A stretch of 64,000 nucleotides of DNA from Amyloporia xantha. Its lineage: Eukaryota; Basidiomycota; Agaricomycetes; Polyporales; Adustoporiaceae. Shown here one piece after another: positions 1 to 11,307 of this stretch; position 1 is the stretch's first letter, and each line of letters starts with the position of its first letter. The notes beneath the pieces are model-generated. The model saw only the letters and a list, made by a program, of their open reading frames with translations, had not been told where the DNA came from and did not search any database. The position numbers were made by a program, and so were the translations under genes. The stretch spans positions 1,054,001 through 1,118,000 of the forward strand of contig JAYKKR010000001.1 of NCBI GenBank assembly GCA_036971615.1. The letters are read 5' to 3'.

Positions 1-1401
1 TGCGAAAATATCCCATAGCAACAACACCGGTCCCACGGGACCGACACTGGAATGGAGAAAACAAAGTGAGATAATAATTCTTCAGCGGAACGCTTCGAAA
101 ATATTGAGTCACGATGCTCAAAGGGACAGGTGGACTTGAAGGATACATACACCCGAAGCAAGGATTGTAAGCCAATTGTAAGCGGGTTGTAAGCAGCTCA
201 TATGCATGGAAGAAACGGCAATCTTCTGGACGTAAAATTGGGAATCCATGGGAAGATGTAGTCATCATCCGTCGATAGCGGAAATTCGGAACGTGTTTCG
301 GTGGCTATCGAGTTTTTAGCGTTGGGTCGCAGGTAGATTGCCATGAAGATCCTCGCGGGGCGGCTCGGAAGGAGAGGACATGTGAGAGAGGGGGAAGAGA
401 GAAGCCAAACTGCTTTCAGGTGTTATTATTCACGACGTTGAGGGTGACAGATGCCGGAACCGCCATGTTTGCCGGCGCCAGGTGGGCAAGGACCAGACGG
501 CGAAAAGAAGGCTGGGAAACGAAACGAAGATGGGTTTGACAAATGGGACACATCGCGGACCACGCGCACACCGCTTCTCGTCCCATCACGCCCCGATAAC
601 CCAGTGATCTGCAGGATGTTCGCGGGCGAGGCCTAGCAGTTGCTGTCCAGCTGTCAAGCTAGCGCGCAGAGCGTCAGATGGAGCGAACAACGAGAGCAGC
701 AGACGATGAACTGTATACGATATGCAGTCTGACTGGATAAAATAGCTGGGAGGGTTGGTCGTGGCTAGATAGCCGATGTAGCGGTAACAGAAATAGCAGA
801 GGTGATGGCGGCATGATACCGGATTAGGCTCTTTTCCAAGTCCACGGCCGCGGGTGCACTGCCAGGATTGCCGAACGCGCATGCCCAGACATTTTCACAG
901 ACGCCCTCTGTTGCGCCATCCCTTTTCGAGCAGGGTTTGTCCGTCCGGCAGGTGGTGATTGCTCGAGGACCTCTGTGCGACATTGCTCTGCCGACATTAT
1001 TGCTGTGCGACCTGGGCTGAGCTGGAGCCTGGTCACGGGGGCCGTCTTGATTGCCTCTAGTTGGCTGATTTGCGAGGAGAGAGAGAGATACAGGAGCTGT
1101 ATGACAGGCGGGCGGTAGTGAAATTACCCAGAACGGTCACACCGATCACATTCGGCTCGCTGCACCAAACATCCGCCACTCGCCATCCACCGAATTCTTC
1201 TCTCCTTCGCTCAGGCCTTTTGCCTTTCTCCTCCTCCTCCTCCCGTCCCCGCCCTCTCAATCCGCTCCCCCGCCCGCCCGCCCACCCCGTCTACTAACCC
1301 GTTATTTAATCCTCGTCCACCCCGAATGTTCATCGCCTCATTACTCTAATTACCACCTCGACTCCTCTCCTCTGGCGGGCGATGCTAGTCCAACTCGTAT
1401 C
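1..1401. other. Intergenic/5' flank of the kinase gene, no gene recognised
   Basis: No open frame here looks like protein and no splice-linked chain could be built. The last part (about 1190-1380) is strongly pyrimidine-rich on the + strand, followed by a TTATTTAAT-like AT stretch near 1301. CT-rich tracts close to the start codon are common in fungal promoters, so this is probably the promoter and 5' UTR of the kinase gene starting at 1402. I see nothing else I can support. Confidence 0.5.
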
Positions 1402-4400
1402 ATGTACACAAACCATGTCCCTCAAAGCCATTCTCTCCCACTCCACAACACTTATTCAAATCATATGCCAAACGGCCATCTTCACCCCGCGCAGCCAGTG
1501 CCCAATGGCTCGACCCATCCATCATCCCAGTCTAGTCGCTCCCCCGTCCCACAGGCACCCAAAGACCCTGTCACCGTCGTGGGCATCCCCTCTGTTTTGG
1601 TGCAGAACAACGAACTCGTCGTGGGCGATTCCCAAAGCAGTCAGTCTCCTCCCACATTATTTGCCCACGTCCCCCGACCCCCTCCTTCACGCCTGCTGAC
1701 CTTCCATCCCATTTCGCAGCCTCGACGCGATCGTACACACCGCTTAAGGTCGTGGGCGATGGCTCATTTGGCACCGTATGGCTATGCGATTGGCATGGGA
1801 CGCTACCGCCCAATACACCCATGTCTGCCATGCAGTGCAGCGCTGGTGCGCGGCCGGAGTACGCGGGGAAGAGACTCGTCGCTGTCAAAAGGATGAAGAA
1901 GAGGTGGGAAGGCGGGTGGGATGAATGCAGGAAGCTCAAGGAGCTCGAGGTACGTGACGCTCCCACGTCGTTCTCAGTCGCAACCCTTGAGCGTATTTTA
2001 TTTGCGCTAGTCATTGCGTGCGATACCATATCACCCCAATATAATACCCCTATACGACTTCTTTCTCCTGCCGGCCACCAAGGAGCTCTATTTTGTCTTT
2101 GAATCGATGGAGGGCAACCTCTATCAGCTCATCAAGACTCGCAAGGGCAAGCCCCTCGCAGGAGGACTCGTCTCCTCTATCTTCCACCAGATCGTGGCGG
2201 GCCTTCATCACATACACGCGTCGGGTTACTTCCATCGCGATATGAAGCCGGAGAACCTCCTTGTGACGACGACTGGCCTGTACGACTACCGACCGCTATC
2301 GCCAATCGCACCTCATGACGCACCCCCTGAGAAGGATGTCGTCGTGATCGTCAAGCTTGCTGATTTTGGTTTGGCGAGGGAAACGAGGAGCAAACCACCT
2401 TACACGGAATACGTATCGACCCGATGGTATCGTGCACCCGAGGTGCTGCTGAAAAGCAAGGATTACTCGAATCCTGTTGACATGTGGGCGCTCGGTGCGA
2501 TCATGGCAGAGCTTGTCAACCTGAGACCGCTCTTTCCTGGTCAAGGGGAGATCGACCAAGTAGCTCGGATATGCGACTTGCTCGGTGATCCGTGTGATGA
2601 CTACGGCACAGATGAACGCGGGAAACCGATAGGTGGAGGCAAGTGGTCTAGAGGTGTGAAAATGGCGAAGGCGGTGGGATTCGCATTTCAGAAGGTTTGC
2701 ACACTCAACATGTGATGGCTTTTCAGTACTAACTCTTGCGCATAGATTCATCCCAAGGATTTCTACTCACAATTCGATCGCTCGGTCCCGATCAAATTGA
2801 TAGAGTGTATATGCGACCTTCTGAAGTACGACCCCGACGTTCGGCTCACAAGTCTGCAGTGCCTCGAACATCCATACCTACTCGAGACACTACCGCTGAA
2901 CAACCCTCCAGGTCCACCTCCACCTTCAGCAGTTTCGCAGCCCCCAAGCGCGAAGTCAACGTTACGGAATGGCATTGCTCTTGGTGCTGCTCTCAACTCG
3001 ATATCGCCTCGACATCTACCGCCATCGCACGCGCATACATCCGTCAACGATAAGCCTGCGTTTCAGCCCTCCGCGCCTGCGGCCACTGCGCATATACCGG
3101 ATGCTTCTTCGTCTCATCGCACTTCTTTCTACGACTCGTCGTCTGCAGCACGTGCACTGGGAATCTCTGAGACATCGTCGAAAATCTCAGACTACGGGAG
3201 CGACCTGTATAACTCGGCCTATCGGCCAGATGGGGTTCCCCATGTCACTGACGGGCAGTCATCGGCTTACGGTTCGTCTGTTTACTCGGTCAGCGGCGAT
3301 CGTGTTACGCAGTCGCTATATGCGTCCAGTGGGCAACCCGATTGGGATATGGACATATCGCCGCAGGGCGAGGGTCTCCCCGATCACTATATGGTCAGTG
3401 CAAACCAGACTACAGAGATTCAGACGTCGCCCATGGCACGCGAGTACCCTCACCGCCCTGTGGAGTCGGAGCGCATCCAGGACCACCCGCATACACACGA
3501 AGTTTCACAGCCGCATGGGCCAAAACTTGGCAAGTTTGGGCCCTTTGGCTTGGGCAAGAAGTCTAGCAAATGGGGTCTCAGCATGTTCGGGCATGGAGAC
3601 AAGGGCTCGCAACCCTTACCTCCGGTGCAGGAGGTCAACGTCGCGTCTGCAGGCTCCACGCCGTCCCTCAAGCGCACGCAGTCGTCGAGCACGGATAGCC
3701 GATCTCTTTCAGATATGTCTCCCCTCCAGGAGGCTCCGCTACCGCCAGTCATGGACGCTAAGATGCGGAAGAAGGAAGCTGAGCGTATCGCGCGCGAGGC
3801 GGAGAAGCAACGTCGACAGCTTGCGCAGAAGATGCACCGTGATCAGGCGCGGGCGGTCATGGAGAAGCAAAAGCGGCTGCTCAACGATGAGGCAATCAGC
3901 GGTCAATACAACTGGCAGTATCTGTCAGCGCACAGTGCCATGATGGGCGCACCGCCTCCACTGATCAGGGAGAACGGAAAGCAGCCCGTTGCGACAGGTT
4001 CGATCCGCCAGACTCAGAGCTATGGGACGGCCTCGAAGACTGTCAAAGCTGCGGGTGGCATCTTCAACTTGGGCGAGAGTTCGCGGTCAGATAGCCAGCG
4101 GGTGGCGAAGGCCCGACGGCGGGAATTTGATGACGATCACTCCATGTCATCCTCTGATATACATTCCGTCATCTCGTTTGCGACGGTCGACAGCGATCCT
4201 GGACCGACGCGAGCACGCTACCGACCAGGTGCCTACGGTGGTCTGGGCAGGACGTCTATGAACTCGTTACGGACCTCTGTCGACGAGTATTCTCTGCGAT
4301 CATCTGGGTCGCTACCTCTGGAGCAGCAATTCGGCAATGACTTGCACTTGCGTGCATCGGTCGATACGTCTTCATTGTCTGATGGAGGCTCGCCACCACC

Positions 4401-4844
4401 ACCTCCCATGCATATGCTGTCACTGTCATCGCCCACATGGCAGCAACAACAAGAGCGGTCGTCTAACCCTAGTCTTCTCGATAGCGGGAGTATGGCGTCA
4501 AGGCGGCAGGGACGAGGACCAGAGCTGATGACATTATCTATTCCTCCGCAACCTCGACATCCCCATCATCTCGGGGGTCATGCCTACGGTCCTCCACCAA
4601 GTCCAGGTATGGCCCCAAAGTCAGCGATCAACCCGATATTCAAAGTGGTGAGTAGAGTTGACTGATCGGTCTTTTCGGCCTGATTTCTGACAAACGCAAT
4701 TTACAGCCACCACTACAAGGTCCAAATCGACCGGGTTCTCTGCCGCCGTTCTCCCAATTGGAAGCGGTTGCAGATGGTGAATACCCTCCGCTGTCGCCGA
4801 TGTCATTTACCTCGCCTGACGACATAAGCAATGAAGATAGCTAA
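1402..4844 (+). CDS. CMGC/RCK-family (Ime2/MAK/Crk1-like) protein kinase
   Basis: Five exons fit one frame: 1402-1639, 1720-1949, 2011-2694, 2746-4647 and 4707-4844, giving 1063 residues. Visible kinase motifs are a glycine loop GDGSFG (about 92-97), VAVK with the catalytic Lys at about 136, HRD at about 231-233, DFG at about 274 and a dual-phosphorylation TEY at about 288-290, followed by the RWYRAPE segment. TEY plus this APE region fits the RCK group (yeast Ime2, Ustilago Crk1, animal MAK/ICK), which acts in meiosis, morphogenesis and nutrient signalling. The kinase domain carries extra loops before VAVK and between HRD and DFG. The tail of about 600 residues is Ser/Pro-rich with a basic helical stretch (AERIAREAEKQRRQLAQK) and looks disordered. 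The subgroup assignment is inference; the kinase call is firm. Confidence 0.9.
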
Positions 4845-5670
4845 CACTAGCCATCACCTTTGCGTTTTTATACTGTTGTTGCACTTGCAGGACCCGCACG
4901 CTCTTTTTGGTTTCTATTTAACACTGCCGTCCTTGTTCTTGCTCTCATCTCATCATCACGTCGATACGCCCGAGGCCATCATCTCTTCGCTCGCTGCCAT
5001 TTTCATATTCGGTTCTTCGTGTCATCCTCGGTTGTTATAAGCACTCATCCCCTCATTGCACATCTGGATCATTCCTTCCTTCCTTGCATTTCCACCCGCG
5101 GGCCCAGGAGGTTGCGTTCATCCATGTTCAAATTCACATCTGCAGCATGCATGCAACCACTTCTGGTCGGCCTAACACCCACTGCTCTGCGCTTCACCTT
5201 ATATTATCGTCTTTCAGCTATTCGTGCATACGTTCTGCTTCCAGAAATCTGCAAGTACCATAGATCCCGATGTATTTTTACCCACATTCAGTGGTTTGTG
5301 TGGTTTGTAAAAAGAATTACTGGACAGACTCGACCATACAAAAACTGGTATCATCGAACGATGTATGCACCATCTCACCACAGTCAGGAATGGCGTGTTG
5401 CCTCCTTGACATAATAAGAATGTCCCCAAAAATTAGGCTGGTGATTCTGTGGAGCCTACAGCTGACAGGCATCATGCATGGGGTAAGTACGCTTTCCCGA
5501 AGTTGAACTGCCAGCTAGAAGTCACGTCGAACTGGATCACTACTGGATCCCAATGAATGGAAGAAGGTGCGCTTCAGCCTTCAAGCTTCACCAGATACCA
5601 GATCTACCATCATCGCCCAGCAGTGCGGCGCAAGCTCCGAGCGTCCGAGGACTGTCCGACGCTCCAATTA
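4845..5670. other. Intergenic, kinase 3' flank
   Basis: A stretch of about 0.8 kb after the kinase stop codon. The longest open frame (4860-5414, +) has an unlikely composition, no splice partners and no family resemblance. I read the region as 3' UTR and intergenic DNA leading up to the inverted-repeat element at 5671. Confidence 0.5.
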
Positions 5671-6030
5671 GGGCTGCTCAATTCTGCTCGCTTGGTGCGC
5701 GCTCACTCAAGCACCTCCTTGTTTAGGTTATTCGGACACGGCTAAATCCGAGCGCGCTGCATGAGCCACCTGCGCTGCACAGGGTGTAGGTGTATTATTC
5801 CCTGACGTGTGCGAGCTATTCTCGTGCCCAAACCTTTAGCACAGGCTATGGATACATTTACAAAAATGCTAATGACTTTTGCGGATTTTTTGGCCAAGCC
5901 TGCAGTCAGGAAAACCTTCACCCATACCAGGACCCAACCTGGTCTGCTTGCCGTGGCTGCCGAGTGGAAACGGCCAAAACGGGTAGGTACTCAGACGAGC
6001 GCGCACCGAGCGAGCAGAATTGAGCAGCCC
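5671..6030. mobile_element. MITE-like element, 34-bp terminal inverted repeats, TA target duplication
   Basis: The ends are inverted repeats: positions 5671-5704 (starting GGGCTGCTCAATTCTGCTCG) match the reverse complement of 5997-6030 at 33 of 34 bases. A TA dinucleotide lies immediately outside each end (5669-5670 and 6031-6032), the target-site duplication typical of Tc1/mariner-type transposition. The 360-bp interior has no open frame resembling a transposase, so this is a non-autonomous miniature element. Weaker inverted similarity continues inward beyond the 34 bp. Family assignment to Tc1/mariner rests only on the TA duplication and is inference. Confidence 0.8.
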
Positions 6031-6032
6031 TA

Positions 6033-7050
6033 TTTTCTGCGGGTTTGGTTTTCACGAGACCACTTGATACGGCCAAACTAAATAAAATCATTTTCTCCGC
6101 GCGATTGATGAGTGGCGCATCAAACTGCGATAGCCATGGATCTCAAGCCTCGGTGGTGGCGGGCCGGTAAGGTAAGATGACCACCGCCCAGAGACTCCAC
6201 AGTAGTTGTAGATAACGAGTGGCGAAGTTATGACTGGAAGAACAACAAAAGGACCTTGAAAGGACCCTCAAGCTTTTCTCTGCACCAACACCCCAAGGCA
6301 CATGCAACAAATTTGAGATATCTCTCTCCAGTTCTCCTCGTCTCGAAATCACAGGGCGCGTTGACGCGTTGACATCAATGACACCTACATGATCTCATGG
6401 AGGCATTTGACAAGCAACGCGAAGAAATTACGTTTAAAATCTCAGTATCGTACCTCATACCGTATTCCATCATCATGTTTTAGACGTCGACGTCGTGACC
6501 AAAAGACGAAGCGACGCCAAGAATCCCTAAGAGTTCCAGCGGAAGCGGATAGATGCCGAGTAATCGTCCCCATCATGTCCTGCTACTGACAGATTTACTG
6601 TAAGCAGAGCGACGGACAGCGCTACATTTGTCCGTAGCTCTACCTGTCAGCAAGAACAGGGAGACGAAACACAAGCTACGCGCCACGAGATAGAAACATG
6701 CCGCCGGGAGTGCAACTGCGGTGAATGTTGGATAACACAGCGAAATGTCATCCGTGCGAGAACGAAACGAAAAGGCGACGCCGCTGAACATCATGATAAA
6801 AAAAGGCTGCAACGATGGACACGAACAAATATTGATAGGCTCATACCACTAGTAGCGCGATCAAAACGCTTAATGTAAGACGGGTAGTCTATGAGTTGGT
6901 CCGTTCCCGTTGATGGTGGCGTTCTATAACGCAGTCTTGGGAGCGAATACTAGCGGAAATGGCGGCGGGATCAATCACGGAAGACTAGCCAACAATGAGA
7001 GTGCTTGGGTAACTAGTTGGAATGCAGACTAAAGCAATACAGGGATATGT
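6033..7050. other. Intergenic, no gene recognised
   Basis: A stretch of about 1 kb between the MITE-like element and the NDUFS6 stop codon. Only short open frames occur, without splice-linked extension or recognisable domains. It presumably includes the 3' UTR of the NDUFS6 gene at its right end. Confidence 0.45.
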
Positions 7051-7706
7051 CTAGTGCTCATGACCGTGATGAGGCGCCTGCTCGAAACGGAGCCCACTAT
7101 AGATCATACCGAATTATGAGTAAGTGATCACAAAGAATATCTACTCGCAACTCACCAATAACTGAGCAGTCAAAAGTATTACAATCAAGGTTAATATTTA
7201 GATGTCCCAGACAGTGGCGAACTTACCCGCAAGGTTGAGGACCTCGCTTGTCCTATTCGCGAGCCTGTCAATCCTGTGGACACATCGCGATAAAAATGCG
7301 CATACCAGGTTGATGAAAATCTTAGGGTGACCAAGAGGACCTCCTCCTGAAAACAACATGACGTCTCGATCAATTATGCGCATAGCAGCCTAAGGGTTAT
7401 AGCAGACATACCACCGTCACACACGGCCTTGCGACCATTGACGACGCGGATAGGCTCCTTGCTAATCATCTCCATCGCGCTGAGTGGGTTGGGCTGGAGC
7501 TCCATGATGGTCTGCTCGAACCGGGGACCCGACTGGCCTTGTGGGCGTGGTCGCTGGCTGGTTGTCCATGTTGCAGGGTAATTGGGAGCCTGAGGTACGA
7601 CCTTGTCTTGTGAGGGGGCTTCGTGTGCAGGTACAGGAGTGGAGGATGAGGATGAGGCGAGACGGGCAAGAGGGCGGGCTAGCCGCGGCAGACGTCGGGC
7701 GAGCAT
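7051..7706 (-). CDS. NADH:ubiquinone oxidoreductase 13-kDa zinc-binding subunit (NDUFS6-like)
   Basis: Respiratory complex I accessory subunit of the mitochondrial peripheral arm, homologous to animal NDUFS6. Exons in transcription order are 7706-7412, 7346-7306, 7252-7227, a 6-nt exon 7161-7156, and 7096-7051, giving 137 residues. The N-terminus (MLARRLPRLARPLARLASSS) is Arg/Ser-rich, as expected for a mitochondrial presequence. Family motifs are RFEQTIMELQPNP, VCDGGGGPLGHPKIFINL and the zinc-binding end CGYCGLRFEQ. The tyrosine and second cysteine of CGYC exist only if the 6-nt exon is included; splicing directly from 7227 to 7096 keeps the frame but gives CGGLRFEQ and loses that Cys. Both flanking introns (65 and 59 nt) have good GT-AG ends. 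The C-terminus is His-rich. The gene is divergent from Hsp104. Confidence 0.92.
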
Positions 7707-7841
7707 GTTGTTGCAGACGACGACAACGACGAGTAGTCGGCGACGTCCGCCACCGGGAAGCGGGAGGCGTGGGAAATGGATCCAAAGTCCGCCCGGTTGC
7801 GGCAGAGAGATATTATGTCACATGATGTCATTGGGATACAG

Positions 7842-7849
7842 CGAACGTT
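7842..7849. promoter_or_regulatory. Heat-shock-element-like inverted pair GAAcgTTC
   Basis: One head-to-head nGAAn/nTTCn pair, the core of an Hsf1 site, 200 bp upstream of the Hsp104 ATG. A pair alone is short and could occur by chance, but its gene context supports it. Confidence 0.45.
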
Positions 7850-7904
7850 CGGGAGGCATACAGATTCCACTGGACGAGTCCCGACCTTTCCTTGCCCGCT
7901 CAGC

Positions 7905-7912
7905 TTCGAGAA
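7905..7912. promoter_or_regulatory. Heat-shock-element-like inverted pair TTCgaGAA
   Basis: Tail-to-tail TTC/GAA pair about 26 bp upstream of the TATA-like box of Hsp104. With the pair at 7842 it makes two candidate Hsf1 sites in the same promoter. Confidence 0.5.
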
Positions 7913-7937
7913 CCGACTTTGTCCAGTCCAATGACCG

Positions 7938-7945
7938 TATATAAT
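7938..7945 (+). promoter_or_regulatory. TATA box of Hsp104
   Basis: The sequence TATATAAT lies about 105 bp upstream of the Hsp104 start codon, downstream of the CCAAT and heat-shock-like motifs. Stress-inducible fungal genes commonly use TATA promoters. Confidence 0.5.
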
Positions 7946-8049
7946 CCCTGGTTTGCACCGGGGCTCCACATTTCCTTTCTTCCTCTTTACCACTCGCATA
8001 TTTCCACCGCATTTATCTCTTTGACCTTTTAACGACTGTCACGACTGCT

Positions 8050-11000
8050 ATGGCTTCAAACTTGAATTTCACTGACAAAACTCAGGAGTCACTGGCCGCT
8101 GCCATTCAGCTGGCGAAGGACTATGCTAACGCTCAAGGTATGTCGTGTCATTGTCGTCTACGCGCATAATGTATTGATAGGGACTTTCCAGTGCACCCCG
8201 CACACATTGGCTTCGCGTTGCTGAACGAGGGTGCAGGAGAGGGCACTGCCCCTGGGGGACTCAGTCAACCCCATGGTAACTCGTTATTCAACTCCGTGAT
8301 TCAGAAGGCAGGCGGTGATCCGGTACGTGCAATCGTTGAACATGATTTGCATTCCAGCGCACTAACTGTTTACTTCAGGCCATCGTGAAGCGGGGCCTTC
8401 AGAAGATCATCGTCCGTCTACCGACCCAGTCACCACCACCAGACGAGATCTCATTGAGTGCTGGTGCGCTCAAAGTCCTCCGTGAAGCCGAGTCCCTCCG
8501 TAAGACCATGCACGACTCGTACATCGCACAAGACCATATTCTCGCCGCTATCATCAAAGACACGTCGATTGCTCCTGTTCTCAAAGAGGCGGGCCTCACT
8601 GAGGCTGCTCTTAAGACAGCCATCGACCAACTGCGCGGCAATAGGAGGGTTGAGAGTAAGAACGCTGAGCAGGGCTTCGATGCATTGCAGAAGTACGCGG
8701 TCGACCTTACAGCGCTTGCTGAGGAGGGCAAGCTTGACCCTGTCATCGGCCGTGACAATGAGATTCGCCGTGCCATCCGTATTCTCTGCAGACGGTAAGT
8801 TTAGGACGCGTATTCCCACCCGTAGGCACGGATCTGACATCTGTATGTAGGACAAAGAACAACCCGATACTACTGGGTGAACCTGGTGTCGGAAAATCCG
8901 CTATTGCAGAAGGTCTTGCACAACGTATCGTCAATCGCGATGTGCCCGCCTCCCTCCTCGGACGCCTCTTCTCCCTCGACATGGGTGCGCTCATGGCTGG
9001 CGCTAAATATAAGGGCGAGTACGAGGAACGAGTCAAGGCTGTGCTGAACGAGGTCGAGAAGGCATCCGATGAGGGCGCAGGCATCATCCTCTTCATCGAC
9101 GAGCTCCATCTTATTATGGCCGGCCGAGGCGCAGAGGGCGGAGGTATGGACGCAGCGAACCTGTTCAAGCCACTCTTGGCGCGTGGTAAGCTGAGATGTA
9201 TCGGCGCAACGACGTTAGCGGAGTATAGGAAGTACATCGAGACGGATGCCGCGCTCGAGCGGCGGTTCGCACAGGTGCTGGTCAACGAGCCGAGTGTACC
9301 AGAGACGATCAGTATCTTGCGTGGTATCCGGGAAAAGTACGAAGTCCACCACGGTGTACGCATCCTCGACGGTGCATTGATTCAGGCAGCGACATTGGCA
9401 CACCGCTACCTCACGTCAAGAAGGTTGCCCGATGCTGCTATTGATCTTGTTGATGAAGCGTGTGCAAGGTAAGTCCTCGGCTATTTCCATCTCGTTTTTA
9501 TGAGTCGAGTGCTGATTGATTTTATAGTGTACGAGTTACGCGCGAAACGGCACCCGAAGCGATCGATAAACTTCAGCGGCGCAAACTGGAGCTCGAAGTC
9601 GAGATCCATGCACTCGAGCGTGAGAAGGACCAAGCATCTAAGGACCGTCTAGTCATTGCCCGCAAGGCCATTGCGGAAGTCGACGAGCAACTACGTCCGC
9701 TCCAGGCACAATACGAGTCGGAGAAGGCGCGCGGCGATGAGATCCAGAACGTGCGCCGGAAGATCGACGAGCTGAAGGCGAAGGCGGACGAGGCTGAGCG
9801 TCGGTACGACCTCGCAACCGCCTCTGACCTGCGCTACTATGCGCTTCCAGACTTGCAAGCACGACTCGCACAGCTGGAGACGAAGAAGGCAGAGGAGGAC
9901 GCGCAGATGGGTGGGGGCAGTGACACGGTGACGCCCGAACAGATCGCAGAGATCGTGGCGAGGTGGACTAACATTCCTGTGACGAGGCTGATGAGCACGG
10001 AGAAGGAGAAGCTCTTGAGGCTGGAGCGCATTCTGGGAGAGCAGGTTGTGGGCCAGCCTGAGGCGGTCAAGGCGGTGGCGAATGCCATTCGGCTGAGCAG
10101 GAGCGGGTTGAGGAATGCTCAACGCCCGATTGCTAGCTTCTTGATGGCTGGTCCTTCTGGGACGGGTAAGACATTGCTGAGCAAGACGGTAAGTTTACTT
10201 ACGTTGATTTTCTGGCCTGGAGGGGGAACTAATATGTTGTTTCGTAGCTTGCAACGATCCTGTTCGATTCACCCGACGCCATGATCCGCATTGATGGTTC
10301 AGAGTACTCGGAGAAGCACGCGATCGCCCGTCTAATTGGTGCTCCCCCGGGTTACGTCGGCCATGACCAAGGCGGTCAGCTTACCGAATACATCCGTCGC
10401 AAGCCGTACTCAATTGTGCTCATTGACGAGGTCGAGAAGGCCTCGCGCGAATTTGTCACCCTCTTCTTGCAGGTGCTCGACGATGGGCGTTTGACGGATG
10501 GTCAGGGTCGTGTCGTCGACTTCAGGAATACGGTCATCATCATGACGAGCAATCTTGGTGCAATGTACTTGAACGACATGGGCGATGGACCTGTCAAATC
10601 AGAGACGAAGGAGCTTGTTATGGGCGCCATCCGTAGCCACTTCCCGCCTGAGTTCATCAACCGTATCGACGATATCGTCATCTTCGTGAGTACTACAATA
10701 TTTAACACGTCTCAGCTCGTATACTGACTTTGTGTTACAGCGCACATTGTCGCAGAAGAATGTGCTCAAGATCGTTGACATCCGTCTCAAGGAAGTCCAA
10801 GAGCGCCTGGCTGACAGGAAGATGATTCTCGACGTCGACGCGCCGGCGAAGCAGTATCTCATGTCCATGGGCTACTCGCCTATCTACGGTGCACGTCCGC
10901 TCAACCGTGCCATCCAGAGTGAGCTCCTCAATCCACTGTCGGTGCTCATTCTCTCCGACCGTATCCGGGATGGCGAGACTGTCAAGATCCGCTTCGATGG

Positions 11001-11106
11001 CCCGCACAACCGCTTGCAAATCATCCCGAATCATGAGGCGAGCGCGGACAGCATGGATGTAGATTATGACGATATCGATGACATTGACATCGAGGAGATG
11101 GACTGA
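8050..11106 (+). CDS. HSP104: Hsp104/ClpB-type AAA+ protein disaggregase
   Basis: Seven exons (8050-8137, 8192-8322, 8379-8794, 8851-9468, 9528-10188, 10248-10685, 10741-11106) give 905 residues, the usual size for fungal Hsp104. The hexameric ATPase threads aggregated proteins and works with Hsp70/Hsp40. Domains in order: Clp N-domain (about 1-150), nucleotide-binding domain 1 with Walker A GEPGVGKS (221-228) and Walker B around LFIDELH, a coiled-coil middle domain (about 420-540, [19 protein letters not shown] region), and domain 2 with Walker A GPSGTGKT (626-633). The C-terminus is strongly acidic ([12 protein letters not shown]). Acidic C-termini of cytosolic Hsp104 contact TPR cochaperones; the ClpB of mitochondria lacks this. 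No targeting peptide is visible ([12 protein letters not shown]), so it is the cytosolic/nuclear form. The promoter has heat-shock-like elements. Confidence 0.97.
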
Positions 11107-11307
11107 TGCACCGTACTCGGTGATATCCTAGGTAATAGTGTAGTTCGTAATGGGTCAGGACCTAATGGAAAGTAGAGCACGATAGCAATGTATTATAGGA
11201 GCATTTGCAAAGTACTTTTTGGTAGAATAGCAATCCATTTCCCCCTCTACTAGTATGGTAGTGTGACATCGCATCGTGGCGACAAAGTCGGGACCCGTTG
11301 TAATATG

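Larger units (their letters stand above)
7707..8049. promoter_or_regulatory. Bidirectional promoter NDUFS6/Hsp104
   Basis: The 343 bp between the two start codons must hold both promoters. On the Hsp104 side I see two palindromic heat-shock-factor-type pairs, GAAcgTTC (7842-7849) and TTCgaGAA (7905-7912), a CCAAT at about 7928-7932 and a TATATAAT box at 7938-7945, roughly 105 bp before the Hsp104 ATG. Heat-shock elements are inverted nGAAn units and are the known control of Hsp104 in fungi. Function here is inferred from motif match and position. Confidence 0.6.

Noticed and set aside
4860..5414. 184-codon open frame after the kinase gene
   Set aside because: Unlikely composition, no domain, no spliceable partners, lies in the probable 3' UTR.
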